DNA of 64,000 nt from UBA2365 sp964594045 (GTDB lineage: Bacteria > Bacteroidota > Bacteroidia > Chitinophagales > Saprospiraceae). Under the pieces are notes generated by a model. That model did no database searches and was not told the origin of the DNA. It saw only the letters and a list, made by a program, of their open reading frames with translations. Location of the stretch: positions 1 to 64,000 of the forward strand of contig CAZQKR010000001.1 in NCBI GenBank assembly GCA_964594045.1, in the 5' to 3' direction. Positions 57,081-64,000 of the stretch are shown piece by piece; position 1 is the stretch's first letter, and each line of letters starts with the position of its first letter. The translations under genes and the position numbers were made by a program.

Positions 57081-57754
57081 ATATGTCGTTTATATATTAT
57101 TTCCTGCTATATGGAATCGTTGATGAATAACATTCATGCGGAGTTGGTGAATAAAGCCTGAAAGTTACTCTGTCGATTTCATTAGTGGTTTTTTAGACTT
57201 TTAAGGCCAGATGGCCACTTCAAAAGAAATTACTGTTTAAAAATTTAAATCAAATGAATCCATTCTGAGCAATAATATCAATCACCAAATATAAAGATAA
57301 AAACGTTGAATTTCAATGTATAACGCTGTTTTAACAAATATAAAGACAAGTTATCTTATCTTACTTAATCATTTTTGACATTTCTTAAATGCATTAGTGT
57401 TAAAGCTATATGGATTATGTCTGACGTTACAGCTTTTGTCCTTTTTATTAGATATGAAAGTTATGCATTGCGATTTTAATGGAGCCTCATTGTCAATATT
57501 TAGCTTGACAAAAATTCTGGGTTTTTGACAAGAAATAAATCTTGGTACCTTCAAGCAAAAATTTACATATGTATTTTCCATTCATGGACTTATTTCACCA
57601 TCCATACGACCATATGTCTTCCTGTATGCTAAATTTGTTTTTTAAGAGTGATTTTCCAAATTTTGTACGCATAATCAATGACTAAAGTCAGGGATAACAT
57701 GACCGTTTTGATGTTATTGAGTACAATCTGTTGAAATTAATCATATTTAGCGTA
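57081..57754. other. Intergenic, no gene
   Basis: About 670 bp of AT-rich DNA between divergent genes. A 70-codon minus frame at 57369-57581 has no start-site support or family features and is not called. No repeat or RNA gene was recognised. Confidence 0.5.
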
Positions 57755-58816
57755 ATGAGGAGCAAAACATTTATAAACAATCTCAAATTAAACTTCTGGC
57801 AATATCAGTTGATCGGTTTTTCGATCTATACCCTGAACCATCTGGCCAGATACTGGGAACTGTATGCTAATTCCCTTAAGAAGTGCATTTCATTGGTACT
57901 TAGCACCATCCTCCTGGTATTGCTGACACTCATTCTCAGGAAAATATACCGCTATTTTTACGGAATGAAGAAAACACCGATGTACTACATCCTGCTGATC
58001 TCCATTCTGTCCACTTTGACCGCATTCGTGTGGCAGGAGATCAAGTTCACCTATGATCATCTGTTTTGGGATTGGGACTTTAACTGGTTGACGCTGAAGC
58101 GGGATCACGAATATTTTTTCCTGATCCTGATCAATGCCTACGTGCCTTTCGTCTGGAGTATTCTGTATTTCGGCATTAAATACTGGAACGATCTGCAAAC
58201 AGAGGTGGAGCGTAGCAAAGCCTTGCAAATGCAGGCAGTTGAGGCTCAACTTAAAATGCTGAGGTATCAGCTCAATCCTCATTTTCTGTTCAATTCCCTC
58301 AATTCCATCCAGGGACTGATGTACCAGGATGTCAAAAAAGCGGACCTGATGCTGACAGAACTTTCCGAATTTCTCAGGTATTCCCTTAAGTTCAAAAACG
58401 AATTGTTCATCTCATTGTCCAATGAATTTGAAATGATCGGAAAATATCTCTTCATTGAAAAGATCAGGTTCAATGAAAACCTTCATTTCAATATTACCTA
58501 CAGTCCTGAAATTGCCAATGCCAGGATCCTGTGTTTTCTGACCCAGCCTTTAGTTGAAAATGCGGTCAAGCACGGCATGAAAAGCAATCAGGGCAAAGAG
58601 ACATCCATCATTGTGGATGCTGAGAAAAAGGACGAGTGGCTTTTGATACACATCGCAAACAGTGGACAATGGCTGAGCAACGATTTTGAAATGGGAACAG
58701 GTATTGAAAACCTCAAAGAGCGTTTACACAATGCTTACGGGGAAAATTGTTCATTTGAACTGCTAACAGATGAAGTTTTTGTTAAATTCGAGATAAAAAT
58801 TCCTTATCATGAGTAA
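57755..58816 (+). CDS. LytS-type sensor histidine kinase
   Basis: A 353-residue kinase of the His_kinase (LytS/YehU) family. The frame is open from a TTG at 57731, but the ATG at 57755 (MRSKTFINNLK) is preferred. Four membrane helices span about 10-145 (ISLVLSTILLVLLTLIL, MYYILLISILSTLTAFVW, YFFLILINAYVPFVWSILYF). A short coiled coil leads to the phosphoacceptor box QLNPHFLFNSLNSI. The ATPase part has QPLVENAVKHGM (N box) and GTGIENLKERL (G box). No separate sensor domain is present, so the signal is probably sensed in the membrane. Its end overlaps the response-regulator start by 8 bp, indicating translational coupling. Confidence 0.93.
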   Translation: MRSKTFINNLKLNFWQYQLIGFSIYTLNHLARYWELYANSLKKCISLVLSTILLVLLTLILRKIYRYFYGMKKTPMYYILLISILSTLTAFVWQEIKFTYDHLFWDWDFNWLTLKRDHEYFFLILINAYVPFVWSILYFGIKYWNDLQTEVERSKALQMQAVEAQLKMLRYQLNPHFLFNSLNSIQGLMYQDVKKADLMLTELSEFLRYSLKFKNELFISLSNEFEMIGKYLFIEKIRFNENLHFNITYSPEIANARILCFLTQPLVENAVKHGMKSNQGKETSIIVDAEKKDEWLLIHIANSGQWLSNDFEMGTGIENLKERLHNAYGENCSFELLTDEVFVKFEIKIPYHE

Positions 58817-59537
58817 CTATAACGCACTCATCATCGATGACGAATCATTGGCGAGATTTAACCTCCGGAATAAACTTGAACCGTATCCTCAGATCGAGAT
58901 CGTTGGTGAAGCTGCCTCTGTAAACGAAGCTGTTGAAAGGATCAGTGAACTGAAACCTGACCTGCTTTTTCTCGACATCCAGTTGGGTGACGGTACCGGA
59001 TTTGACCTGCTCAATCAGGTGGAATTTACCGGTGATGTCATTTTTGTGACCGCCTATGACGAATTTGCCATCCGGGCATTTGAGATCAATGCCCTGGATT
59101 ACCTGATGAAACCCGTTTCGGACAGAAGACTTAAAGACGCTATTGATCGGCTTCTGGATGAAGAGATCAAGCCAGTGCCAGGCACACAGATTAAAATTGA
59201 TTACAATGATCGATTAATGGTCACCTTGCGAAAATCGATCAATTTTGTCAAGATGAGCGAGATAGCAGCGATCACTGCATCCAGGGAATACAGCTATATA
59301 TATACCAACGCCGGAAAAGAATACCTCACCTCCTACAACATCACCGAATGGGAAAACAGGCTTCCTGACCAGCACTTCTGCAGGATACACCGTTCAACCA
59401 TCGTCAATTTTGATTACATCGCCAAAATAACACCGAATATTACCGGTACCGCAGAAGTAGTACTCCAAAACGCGGGTAAAACCTTTATCATTTCCAGAAG
59501 CTATTTTAAGAAAATCAAACTGCGCTACAAACTCTAA
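58809..59537 (+). CDS. LytTR-family response regulator
   Basis: A 242-residue regulator that pairs with the LytS-type kinase. The receiver domain (about 1-120) has the acidic pair IIDDE, phosphoacceptor Asp56 in LLFLDIQLGD, Thr in FVTAYDEFA and Lys101 in LMKPVSD. The LytTR DNA-binding domain (about 140-242) is shown by VKMSEIAAITASREYSYIY, LPDQHFCRIHRSTIVNFDYI and a C-terminal RSYFKKIKLRYKL. LytTR proteins bind direct repeats upstream of their targets, often envelope or adhesion genes. The target is unknown; the DUF2807 gene downstream is one candidate. A strong terminator follows 55 bp later. Confidence 0.94.
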   Translation: MSNYNALIIDDESLARFNLRNKLEPYPQIEIVGEAASVNEAVERISELKPDLLFLDIQLGDGTGFDLLNQVEFTGDVIFVTAYDEFAIRAFEINALDYLMKPVSDRRLKDAIDRLLDEEIKPVPGTQIKIDYNDRLMVTLRKSINFVKMSEIAAITASREYSYIYTNAGKEYLTSYNITEWENRLPDQHFCRIHRSTIVNFDYIAKITPNITGTAEVVLQNAGKTFIISRSYFKKIKLRYKL

Positions 59538-59942
59538 ATGCGTACAGAAAATTATCAATAATCCCAAAAACAATCATTCCGGGTATCTGCAGAGCTGACA
59601 TATTTCTACTGTCAGCTTTTTTTTTAACAGAAATCGGTAAAAGTTTCATACTGAGGTCTGATGATCCCTCTTGATCATAATGCAATTTCAGTGGTGACCA
59701 ACTATTAAAATGTCACAAACTGCATGATCAGAATTCCCAAAATAGTTAAAAATAAATGGAATAATACTCCTGAAACTCATTTTTCAGGAAGTTCCGCTAT
59801 GTTTTTCATCGAAAATTCCGGCAGTTCATATATTCAGGTCAGCAGTTGGTAGAACTAAACTGCTCATTCATAACATTTACCGTAACCATAGCGTCTAATA
59901 GGCAAAATGCAACATAATATAATCAACAAAAATGCACGTTTT
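59538..59942. other. Intergenic with terminator
   Basis: About 400 bp without a gene, carrying the terminator of the two-component operon at 59593-59625. The rest is the leader and promoter region of the DUF2807 gene; no clear -7 box was found. Confidence 0.5.
59593..59625 (+). terminator. Rho-independent terminator of LytS/LytTR operon
   Basis: Arms agctgaca (59593-59600) and tgtcagct (59610-59617) with a 9-base loop are followed by a run of nine T residues. Confidence 0.9.
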
Positions 59943-60638
59943 ATGAAATATTTAATTTTTCTCATCGCCAGCTTCACAGTTCATTTCTGGGCAAATCCGG
60001 GTCAATCCGCTCAGACCGAAGTAAGCAGTTTAAAAGAATTTGACCAGATCTCTCTTGCGATCTCAGGAGATCTTAACATCAGCAAAGGTGAATTCAGGGT
60101 AACCAAAGAAGGAGATCAGAAAAGACTGGACAACATTGAAATGGTCGTCAAAGACAGAACATTGATCATCAGGAACAAATCCAGAAAAAACTTCAGTTCA
60201 GGAAAAGTTGTGATCAACGTCACCATGCCCTCGCTGGATGGAATAGAAGTTGCCGGTTCCGGAAAAGTTTCTGTAAAAGATCAGTTCAGAGGTTCAAAAC
60301 TCAGGCTGGAGATCAGTGGAAGCGGCAAGATCAAGATGGATGCTCCTGATTATCAAAAACTCCACTGCGCAATAGCAGGTTCAGGTAAATGTCTGATCTT
60401 CAACAGGAGCAAAATGAACAACGGCAAAATCGATATCAGTGGAAGCGGAACATTTACAGCAGAAAAATGTGAATTCAATGAGATGGATATCAACATCTCT
60501 GGAAGCGGTGACTGTACAGTTTCAGTTAAAGAAACACTTAAAGTCAACATTGCCGGAAGCGGAAAAGTCTTTTACTCAGGCAACCCGGAGATCACAAAAA
60601 GAATTTCTGGCTCAGGTAAAGTCATCAGAAATAACTAA
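59943..60638 (+). CDS. DUF2807 (GIN-domain) secreted protein
   Basis: A 231-residue exported protein of the DUF2807 family, called putative auto-transporter adhesin head GIN domain. The frame opens 12 codons upstream, but the ATG at 59943 gives MKYLIFLIASFTVHFWANPGQSAQ, a good signal peptide. The mature part is a beta-solenoid-like repeat: the motif (I/V)(A/S)GSGK recurs about six or seven times (EVAGSGKV, EISGSGKI, AIAGSGKC, DISGSGTF, NISGSGDC, NIAGSGKV, RISGSGKV), about 17-22 residues apart. The molecular function is unknown; such proteins are common in Bacteroidota, often near regulators. It lies 48 bp upstream of the beta-lactamase-like gene and could be cotranscribed with it. Confidence 0.9.
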   Translation: MKYLIFLIASFTVHFWANPGQSAQTEVSSLKEFDQISLAISGDLNISKGEFRVTKEGDQKRLDNIEMVVKDRTLIIRNKSRKNFSSGKVVINVTMPSLDGIEVAGSGKVSVKDQFRGSKLRLEISGSGKIKMDAPDYQKLHCAIAGSGKCLIFNRSKMNNGKIDISGSGTFTAEKCEFNEMDINISGSGDCTVSVKETLKVNIAGSGKVFYSGNPEITKRISGSGKVIRNN

Positions 60639-60686
60639 TATATATCAATAACAGATTATTCCCCATTAATAAAAAAAACAAAAGTT

Positions 60687-61811
60687 ATGAAATCTATCAT
60701 TTTAACAGGCATTTTAAGCCTCAGCATGATCTTCAGTTCATTCAGCACCTACCTTTTCGCTTCAAATAGCTTTAACGGCAAAAGCACCAATAGTTCTTTG
60801 CGCAAATTTGAAGTGATCACGGATATTGACAGAACATTGTCAGATATGGCATCACGGGAACTTTTTTCAGGAACCGTTCTGATCGCACGCGAAAATGAAA
60901 CTTTGTTTAAAAAAGCCTACGGTTTCTCTGACAAAAGAACTATGGCTGCCAATAATGTCGAAACAAAATTCAATCTTGGCTCCATCAACAAGATATTCAC
61001 CAATGTTGCAGTTTTGCAACTGGCCGATCAGGGTAAATTATCCCTGGATGACAAATTGAGCAAACATCTGCCTGAATTGCCATTGAACGGCATATCAAAT
61101 ATTGTTACCATCAGACAATTGCTTGAAATGACATCCGGATTAGGTAATATCGAGAACGAAGAATTTCAGCAGACTGCCAAAGGAAGTCTCAGAGAACTTA
61201 AAGACTATGTCAAATTCTTCGACAATGCAGGATTGAGTTTCACGCCTGGTTCCGGTAAACAATATTCCAATGCCGGATATATTTTACTTGGATTGGTGAT
61301 TGAAGAGATCAGCGGTATGAGCTATCACAGTTACGTAAAAGAAAACATTTTTCTGCCAACCGGGATGTATCATACAGATTTTTACACACTTGATCAAAAT
61401 GTACCAAATCTTGCTTTGGGTTGCACCGGTGTCAGGGACAACTGGAAAAAATGCGAATCCAACATTCCGATGCTGCCTTATAAAGGAAATTCTGCTGAAG
61501 GCGGATATTCAACTGTTGATGATCTGGCACTTTTTGTCAAAGCATTAAGAAATGGTAAATTATTGAGCCCGAAATCCACAGTTTATGCTCTGACTCAGCA
61601 AATGCCTGAAACCGAGCCAACTCTGCCCGTAAAGTCTGGCCAACTGCAGATCCAGGGTGGAGCGCCCGGCGTGAACTGCTGTCTCAGCTATAATGCGGAA
61701 AACGATGAACTCATCGTTGTTTTGGGAAATTTTGATCCTCCTGTTGCAACCAGTGTGTACAGAAAAATCAAGGACAAGATCCAAAACATGGAATTGAATA
61801 AAACGATTTAA
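60687..61811 (+). CDS. Serine beta-lactamase-like hydrolase (class C/PBP fold)
   Basis: A 374-residue exported serine hydrolase of the beta-lactamase / DD-peptidase / EstB superfamily. The signal peptide covers about 1-26. Active-site motifs: SINK (Ser99, Lys102) at the start of a helix, YSN (193-195) in KQYSNAGYILLG, and a third motif near IQGGAPGVNCC where KTG or HTG is expected, so the loop is altered. Family members include D-aminopeptidases, esterases and peptidoglycan-acting enzymes; beta-lactam resistance is not implied. A Cys-Cys pair just after the third motif is unusual. It ends 87 bp before a strong terminator. Confidence 0.87.
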   Translation: MKSIILTGILSLSMIFSSFSTYLFASNSFNGKSTNSSLRKFEVITDIDRTLSDMASRELFSGTVLIARENETLFKKAYGFSDKRTMAANNVETKFNLGSINKIFTNVAVLQLADQGKLSLDDKLSKHLPELPLNGISNIVTIRQLLEMTSGLGNIENEEFQQTAKGSLRELKDYVKFFDNAGLSFTPGSGKQYSNAGYILLGLVIEEISGMSYHSYVKENIFLPTGMYHTDFYTLDQNVPNLALGCTGVRDNWKKCESNIPMLPYKGNSAEGGYSTVDDLALFVKALRNGKLLSPKSTVYALTQQMPETEPTLPVKSGQLQIQGGAPGVNCCLSYNAENDELIVVLGNFDPPVATSVYRKIKDKIQNMELNKTI

Positions 61812-61898
61812 AGTCAACCAGATATTTTAATAACAAATTATGTGAGAGTTTTTTCGAATTAAAACACCCTGCTTTTTTGAATTCATATCAACATTTTT

Positions 61899-61940
61899 AT
61901 AAAGAAACAGAGGACCAAAAGTGGCCCTCTGTTTCTTTAT
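61899..61940. terminator. Bidirectional terminator before ffh
   Basis: Arms ataaagaaacagagg (61899-61913) and cctctgtttctttat (61926-61940) form a perfect 15-bp hairpin with A- and T-rich ends. It separates the convergent hydrolase and ffh genes. Confidence 0.9.
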
Positions 61941-61958
61941 AATCTATTGCATTACTGA

Positions 61959-63305
61959 TCATCTTCCTGGTTTTCCCATACCGGGAACACCTCCGAACAT
62001 ATCTGGAAGGCCTTTCATTTTACTCATTCTGTGCATCATGGTTTTCATCTGGTCAAACTGTTTAATGAACATGTTGACCTCATGTATATCACGTCCACAA
62101 CCTTTGGCTATACGTCTTTTTCTGCTCATACTCATGATCTCCGGATTTGCACGTTCCTGAGGTGTCATTGACTGAATAATGGATTCAACTTTCGAGAAGG
62201 CTTTGTTATCGATATCCAGATCTTTCGTGACCTTGCTCATACCAGGGATCATATTCATCAATCCTTTCAGGTCGCCCATTTTCTTTATCTGGGCGATCTG
62301 GCTAAGAAAGTCGTTAAAATCAAATTTATTCTTCCGGATCTTCTTTTCCAGCAGTTTGGCTTCCTTTTCATCAAACTGTTCCTGAGCTTTTTCGACCAAC
62401 GAAACGATATCACCCATTCCAAGTATCCTCTGCGCCATCCTGTCCGGGTAGAACATATCCAGCTGCTCAACTTTCTCACCTGCGCTGACGAATTTGATGG
62501 GTTTACCTACAATATACTTAACCGATAAAGCTGCTCCACCCCTGGTATCACCATCCAGCTTGGTCAAAACCACACCGTCATAATCCAGAACTTCGTTGAA
62601 AGCTTTTGCCGTATTTACGGCATCCTGACCGGTCATGGAGTCCACAACAAAAAGCGTTTCATGTGGCTGAACAGCCTGGTCGATCCTCCGGATCTCATCC
62701 ATCATCTCTTCATCGATCGCCAGACGACCTGCCGTATCTATGATGACCACATTATGATTATTCGTTTTGGCAAAATCAATCGCATTTTTAGCAATGGAAA
62801 CCGGGTCTTTTGATTCCGGTTCCTTGTATATCGCTGCGGCGGCTTTTTCTGCGATCACCGTCAGCTGATCAATTGCAGCAGGCCTGTAGACGTCACAGGC
62901 AGTTAAAAGAACATTCTTATGTTTTTTCTGCTTAAGATGTAATGCCAGTTTGCCACAGAAAGTCGTCTTTCCGGAACCCTGCAAACCTGCCACGAGTATG
63001 ACTGTTGGCTTTCCGGTCAGATTGATACCTTCTGCCTGCCCGCCCATCAGCTCGATCATTTCATCCATGACGATCTTGACCATGAGCTCACCAGGTTTGA
63101 CCGCCTTCAGAAGGTTGGATTTACCCAATGCCTCTTCCTTGACCTTGTCTGTGAATTCCTTGGCTATCTTGTAATTGACGTCCGCGCTGACCAATGCCCT
63201 TCTGATCTCCTTGACAGATTTTGCAATATTCAGTTCCGTCAATTTACCTTCGCCTTTGATGCTTTTAAGCGCCAGTTCCAATTGTCCCGTTAAATTATCA
63301 AACAT
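61959..63305 (-). CDS. ffh: Signal recognition particle protein Ffh
   Basis: Ffh is the GTPase subunit of the signal recognition particle; it binds SRP RNA and hydrophobic nascent chains and docks with FtsY at the inner membrane. At 448 residues it has normal length. The N domain (about 1-90) is followed by the G domain with GLQGSGKTT (G1), VIIDTAGR (G3) and TKLDGDTRGGAALS (G4). The methionine-rich M domain carries RKRRIAKGCGRDIHEVNMFI, the RNA-binding helix-turn-helix; Cys replaces the more usual Ser of the GSG motif. The C-terminus is Met/Gly-rich. It is monocistronic with a good promoter. Confidence 0.98.
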   Translation of the reverse strand: MFDNLTGQLELALKSIKGEGKLTELNIAKSVKEIRRALVSADVNYKIAKEFTDKVKEEALGKSNLLKAVKPGELMVKIVMDEMIELMGGQAEGINLTGKPTVILVAGLQGSGKTTFCGKLALHLKQKKHKNVLLTACDVYRPAAIDQLTVIAEKAAAAIYKEPESKDPVSIAKNAIDFAKTNNHNVVIIDTAGRLAIDEEMMDEIRRIDQAVQPHETLFVVDSMTGQDAVNTAKAFNEVLDYDGVVLTKLDGDTRGGAALSVKYIVGKPIKFVSAGEKVEQLDMFYPDRMAQRILGMGDIVSLVEKAQEQFDEKEAKLLEKKIRKNKFDFNDFLSQIAQIKKMGDLKGLMNMIPGMSKVTKDLDIDNKAFSKVESIIQSMTPQERANPEIMSMSRKRRIAKGCGRDIHEVNMFIKQFDQMKTMMHRMSKMKGLPDMFGGVPGMGKPGR

Positions 63306-63326
63306 ATCCGTTTAATTTTTAGGCTG

Positions 63327-63334
63327 CAAATATA
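63327..63334 (-). promoter_or_regulatory. -7 box TATATTTG for ffh
   Basis: On the minus strand TATATTTG fits TAnnTTTG, with a TTTT about 20 bp further upstream in the place of the -33 element. It lies about 22 bp before the ffh ATG. It is the best promoter match in the window. Confidence 0.6.
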
Positions 63335-63584
63335 GATGAAATCCACTGAATTGTAAAACGAAGTTCACATTCTGAATTCATTCACAGGTTTCTTTCCTTC
63401 AATTTTTCTTAAATATTACTTGTTTTGATATAAACACTGCCATTTATGCCATTTTTTCCATCAGATTATACAATATTTGCCAAAATGACAGACATCCAGG
63501 TCAACACAGATCAAAAAAATGTCAGAAAACCGGGATGGCATCATTTATGATCAGAAACTAACATTTATCATTTAAACCAATATT

Positions 63585-63950
63585 ATGGCCACAATTAAGT
63601 TGACAAAGCAAAAATTCCTTGATGATATCTTTGATTATACCACTCAGCAGGAATGGAAATACAAGGGAAAAGTCCCGGCGATCATAGATTTTTACGCTGA
63701 TTGGTGCAGACCGTGTCAAATGGTTGCCCCAGTTCTCGAAGAACTTTCAGAAACCTATAGCGGAAAACTGAATATCTATAAAGTGGATACCGAAGTTGAA
63801 CAGGAACTGGCAGGGGTTTTCCAGATCAGAAGTATACCTAGCATTCTGTTCATACCGGTTGACAGCCAGCCGATGATGCAGGCAGGAGCTCTTCCTAAAT
63901 CTGCATTCATCGAAGTGATCGAGAAGGAATTGATCAAGAGCGAAAATTAA
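63585..63950 (+). CDS. trxA: Thioredoxin with WCRPC active site
   Basis: A 121-residue cytoplasmic thioredoxin. The fold markers are FYADWCRPCQMVAPVLEEL (active-site Cys 41 and Cys 44), YKVDTE and the cis-Pro in IRSIPSILF. The central pair of the active site is Arg-Pro instead of the usual Gly-Pro. This should shift the redox potential or partner choice, but the enzyme is still likely to reduce disulphides. The N-terminal part (IKLTKQKFLDDIFDYTTQQEWKYKG) is slightly longer than in E. coli. It is the last complete gene of the window; trxA is used in the broad family sense. Confidence 0.9.
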   Translation: MATIKLTKQKFLDDIFDYTTQQEWKYKGKVPAIIDFYADWCRPCQMVAPVLEELSETYSGKLNIYKVDTEVEQELAGVFQIRSIPSILFIPVDSQPMMQAGALPKSAFIEVIEKELIKSEN

Positions 63951-64000
63951 TCCCGGCTTTTCAGGCTAAGGAAGTTACCAGATTGACATACTCAGCAAGT

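Noticed and set aside
57369..57581. 70-codon minus frame with several Cys
   Set aside because: AT-rich spacer, no start-site support and no homology signal.

Overview
The window reads as a chromosomal segment of a Bacteroidota bacterium, most likely Saprospiria-like. Four secreted proteins end in type IX secretion (T9SS) sorting domains. Several -7 boxes fit the Bacteroidota consensus TAnnTTTG. There is a TamL-type outer-membrane lipoprotein, a LytS/LytTR pair, FISUMP-domain and PKD-repeat surface proteins, and lipoproteins of Bacteroidota style. The taxonomic call is inference; no rRNA or tRNA gene was seen.

Region 1-32 kb is mostly ordinary chromosome: a small anchored protein with a duplicated NPPHGQPGHRC motif, a vanadium-haloperoxidase-like lipoprotein, a haem-type TonB-dependent receptor, a YfcC transporter, an OmpH/Skp-like lipoprotein, a degenerate DnaQ-fold protein, PdxJ, a T9SS subtilase, a T9SS metalloprotease with ten alternating PKD modules, a SpoU methyltransferase, TamL, an outer-membrane barrel/TPR pair, a YwaF-like membrane protein, an ATE-like GNAT protein, an amino-acid permease and a T9SS beta-helix protein. 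Two non-coding islands stand out. At 8273-9004 an apparent non-autonomous element has split the terminator of the Skp-like gene and duplicated 17 bp of it. At 26596-26820 there is an array of REP-like bulged hairpins; a REPIN-like inverted pair of the same hairpin lies inside the first island.

Region 32.4-57.1 kb is the most interesting part: two divergent gene blocks that look like one phospho-signalling and cell-envelope locus. The leftward block encodes a membrane Ser/Thr kinase, a PKD-like lipoprotein, a 1604-residue T9SS protein with five tandem modules, an outer-membrane barrel, a vWA/SH3 protein resembling TssR of Bacteroidota type VI secretion, an ABC ATPase, an FtsX-type permease and possibly a small lipoprotein. 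The rightward block encodes a zinc-ribbon/FHA protein, a kinase-FHA fusion, an FHA-transmembrane-trypsin-like protease fusion and a membrane PP2C phosphatase. Convergent to it lies a frameshifted gene for a large FISUMP protein whose last domain has a codon pattern like a diversity-generating-retroelement variable region. The parts recall the TagQRST/PpkA/PppA/Fha control module of type VI secretion, but no type VI structural gene is in the window. I propose this as an undescribed Ser/Thr-phosphorylation-controlled surface system.

Region 57.7-64 kb returns to common genes: a LytS-type kinase and LytTR regulator, a DUF2807 protein, a serine beta-lactamase-like protein, Ffh and a thioredoxin with a WCRPC active site.
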